From BCD1 sp965230565 (GTDB lineage: Bacteria; Bacteroidota; Bacteroidia; Chitinophagales; Saprospiraceae): a stretch of 64,000 nucleotides of DNA. The notes below the pieces were generated by a model. That model did no database searches, was not told the origin of the DNA, and worked only from the letters and a program-made list of their open reading frames with translations. The DNA lies in contig CBDDLH010000008.1 in NCBI GenBank assembly GCA_965230565.1, positions 11,417 through 75,416 of the forward strand, in the 5' to 3' direction. A program made the translations under genes and the position numbers. Positions 62,654 through 64,000 of this stretch are shown here, in pieces (position 1 is the stretch's first letter; each line of letters starts with the position of its first letter).

Positions 62654-63338
62654 TTATTCTACCACAAAATGATACCCAACGCCTTTCAAGGTAATAATCT
62701 GAACCCCGGGATCAGCTTTCAGATAACCTCGCAATTTAGTAATGTAAACATCCAGGTTCCGGGAGTTAAAAAGGAATCGTCTCCCCAGACTTCTTTAAGG
62801 ATGGTTTTGCGGTCCAGAGCCTTGTTACGGTGATCAAATAAAATCCTGAGCAGTTGGGCCTCACGGTGTGATAGCTTCTGAGTTTTATCGTCGTTTTTTA
62901 ATTCATGTTTTCCAAGGTGAAAAGAAAAGCTGCCGAATGAAATGATATTTCCATTTTGAACCTGCTGCTCACGACCTCCAGTCAGTTCGAGTAAATTGTT
63001 GATCCTAATAATGAGTTCCTCCATACTGAATGGCTTTCGGATATAGTCATTACCTCCGGATTGGAATCCTTTTTTCAGGTCTTCGGTTTGGGTCTTGGCA
63101 GTCAAAAAAATGATGGGAATATTAGGATCAGTTGCCTGATCTCCTGCCCCAGGGTAAACCCGTCTTTATTGGGTAACATGACGTCCAGAATGCAAATATC
63201 CGGCCTGAATTGCTCAAAAGCTGGAATAGCATGCAACCCGTCGTCCACCATGTTGACATGGAACTGGCGACTTTCCAGACTTTCTTTGACAATCTTGCCA
63301 AGGAAAGGTTCATCTTCTACGTATAGTACTTTTATCAC
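62654..63338 (-). pseudogene. OmpR/RprY-type response regulator broken by two -1 frameshifts
   Basis: The receiver domain starts at ATG 63338 (MIKVLYVEDEPFLGKIVKES) with the phosphoacceptor in CILDVMLPNKDGFTLG. A missing base near 63140 breaks the frame in the middle of the receiver. The rest, with lysine in NDYIRKPFSMEELI, continues in another frame, and a second missing base near 62767 (in an A run) breaks the winged-helix domain. Reading across both, the C-terminus is intact (GVGYHFVVE, stop at 62654). The regulator is complete apart from these two bases. It belongs to the sensor kinase upstream. Confidence 0.85.
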
Positions 63339-63339
63339 T

Positions 63340-63490
63340 GGTTGCTGTTTACGGGTTGCTAGTTACTGGTTACTGGTATAGAAATACTATTTTTCTTAAA
63401 AATAGTATTTCTGGAAAATACAATGCCCACCGTATGCCGTCCACCGTAGTCCGTATGCCGTCTACCGTTTATCGTCTACCGTCCTCCGTC
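63340..63490. repeat. Repeat cluster between kinase and regulator genes
   Basis: A GTTGCTGTTTACGGGTTGCT / AGTTACTGGTTACTGGT stretch (63340-63377), the 33-bp palindrome AGAAATACTATTTTT copy 2 (63380-63412) and a TATGCCGTCCACCGTAGTCC-type stretch of about 60 bp (63427-63485) stand side by side. Confidence 0.75.
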
Positions 63491-64000
63491 TTCCTTCGGT
63501 AAACGCACCTCAAAACAAACCCCGCCTTCCTTCCTGTTACTGGCCTTGATCGACCCCCCATGTTGACGAAGTACCTCTGCCACATAGCTCAATCCAAGGC
63601 CATGCCCCTTAAAGTTGTGTTTTTCTCCGGAAGGTACCCTGAAAAATTTTTCAAAAACCTTGTCCAGGTATTGTTCGGGGATTCCGATGCCGTTATCTGA
63701 TATTTTTAAAATAATTTCCTTACCAAGGTCTTCTATCCCTATGTCAATCTCAGGTTCTTTATTATTGTATTTCAAAGCATTTTCAATCAAATTGTACACT
63801 ACATTGGTCAGGTGGATCTTGTCTCCGTTGATCCCGGTTCCTTTGGGTGATGACAGGAAATTAACCCTGGCTTTTTGCTTTTCAAATTGGAGTTTCATGG
63901 AGGAAAGGATACCTTCAACCAATTTATCCAGGTTGATGGGCTCTAACCTCAAAGTGGGTTCTTTTTGTTCAAAAAGAGACATTTTCAGCACCTTATCCAC
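63476..64000 (-). CDS. Sensor histidine kinase, RprX-like, 5' end cut by the window edge
   Basis: Only the last 174 codons are present, and the frame is open to base 64000. They cover the end of the dimerisation helix (LVEGILSSMKLQFEKQKARV) and the ATP-binding domain: N box NVVYNLIENALKYNNKEPEI, G1 box KISDNGIGIPEQYLDKVFEK, F box FFRVPSG, G2 box GHGLGLSYVAEVLRQHGG. The last residues (EDGGR and stop) are encoded by TACGGT-type repeat DNA, so the repeat has replaced or trimmed the original C-terminus. It is followed by its response regulator. Confidence 0.92.
   Translation of the reverse strand: MDKVLKMSLFEQKEPTLRLEPINLDKLVEGILSSMKLQFEKQKARVNFLSSPKGTGINGDKIHLTNVVYNLIENALKYNNKEPEIDIGIEDLGKEIILKISDNGIGIPEQYLDKVFEKFFRVPSGEKHNFKGHGLGLSYVAEVLRQHGGSIKASNRKEGGVCFEVRLPKEDGGR

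Overview
The window reads as chromosome of a member of the Bacteroidota, most likely the Saprospiria. The signs are TAnnTTTG-type -7 promoter elements, a PorQ-type type IX secretion gene, DUF1800/DUF1501 and TlpA/DUF4369-type proteins, paired TonB-family transducers, a mitochondrial-type citrate synthase, an RprXY-like two-component pair, and short repeats scattered between genes. No taxonomic search was run.

Layout. 1-10227 is a probable genomic island whose right end lies at the 3' end of a tRNA-Asp gene. From the tRNA inward it holds a tyrosine recombinase, a partner protein with an arm-type DNA-binding domain but no catalytic domain, an excisionase-like HTH protein, two orphan membrane proteins, an M48 peptidase with an SH3b domain, and a two-gene operon of a DUF4407 membrane/coiled-coil protein and an SrfB/Hsp70-like ATPase that runs off the left edge. 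10302-21653 is housekeeping sequence: accA, a TPR protein, two tandem TonB-like genes, a VanZ-like gene, gcvH, citrate synthase, a DUF3109 protein and a glycosyltransferase. 21654-22586 is a repeat block with a MITE-like inverted repeat and a 102-bp tandem repeat. 22587-30441 carries kptA, a PcfJ-like gene, two WG-repeat proteins, an L,D-transpeptidase lipoprotein and a TraR/DksA-like protein. 30615-42406 carries lgt, mtaB, frr, a YugP-like peptidase, serS, rho, a GxxExxY protein, a TerB-like protein and a PurF-like amidotransferase. 42497-55823 is rich in envelope genes (beta-barrels, porQ, lipoproteins, TlpA, DUF1800/DUF1501) and also has recG and an unusual exopolyphosphatase-DUF3137 fusion. 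56486-64000 carries pckA, hsp20, a frame-disrupted dnaJ/cbpA, a nuclease-metalloprotease fusion, and an RprXY-like response regulator (frame-disrupted) with its sensor kinase cut by the right edge.

Most interesting. (1) A single protein joins a DNA/RNA non-specific endonuclease to a leishmanolysin-type zinc protease. (2) The SrfB/Hsp70-like ATPase and DUF4407 pair sits on a tRNA-targeted island. (3) A Ppx/GppA domain is fused to a membrane DUF3137 domain. (4) Several dispersed repeat families fill the intergenic space. Clustered single-base frameshifts in two otherwise conserved genes (about 59.65-59.9 kb and 62.77-63.14 kb) suggest sequence errors or recent gene decay.
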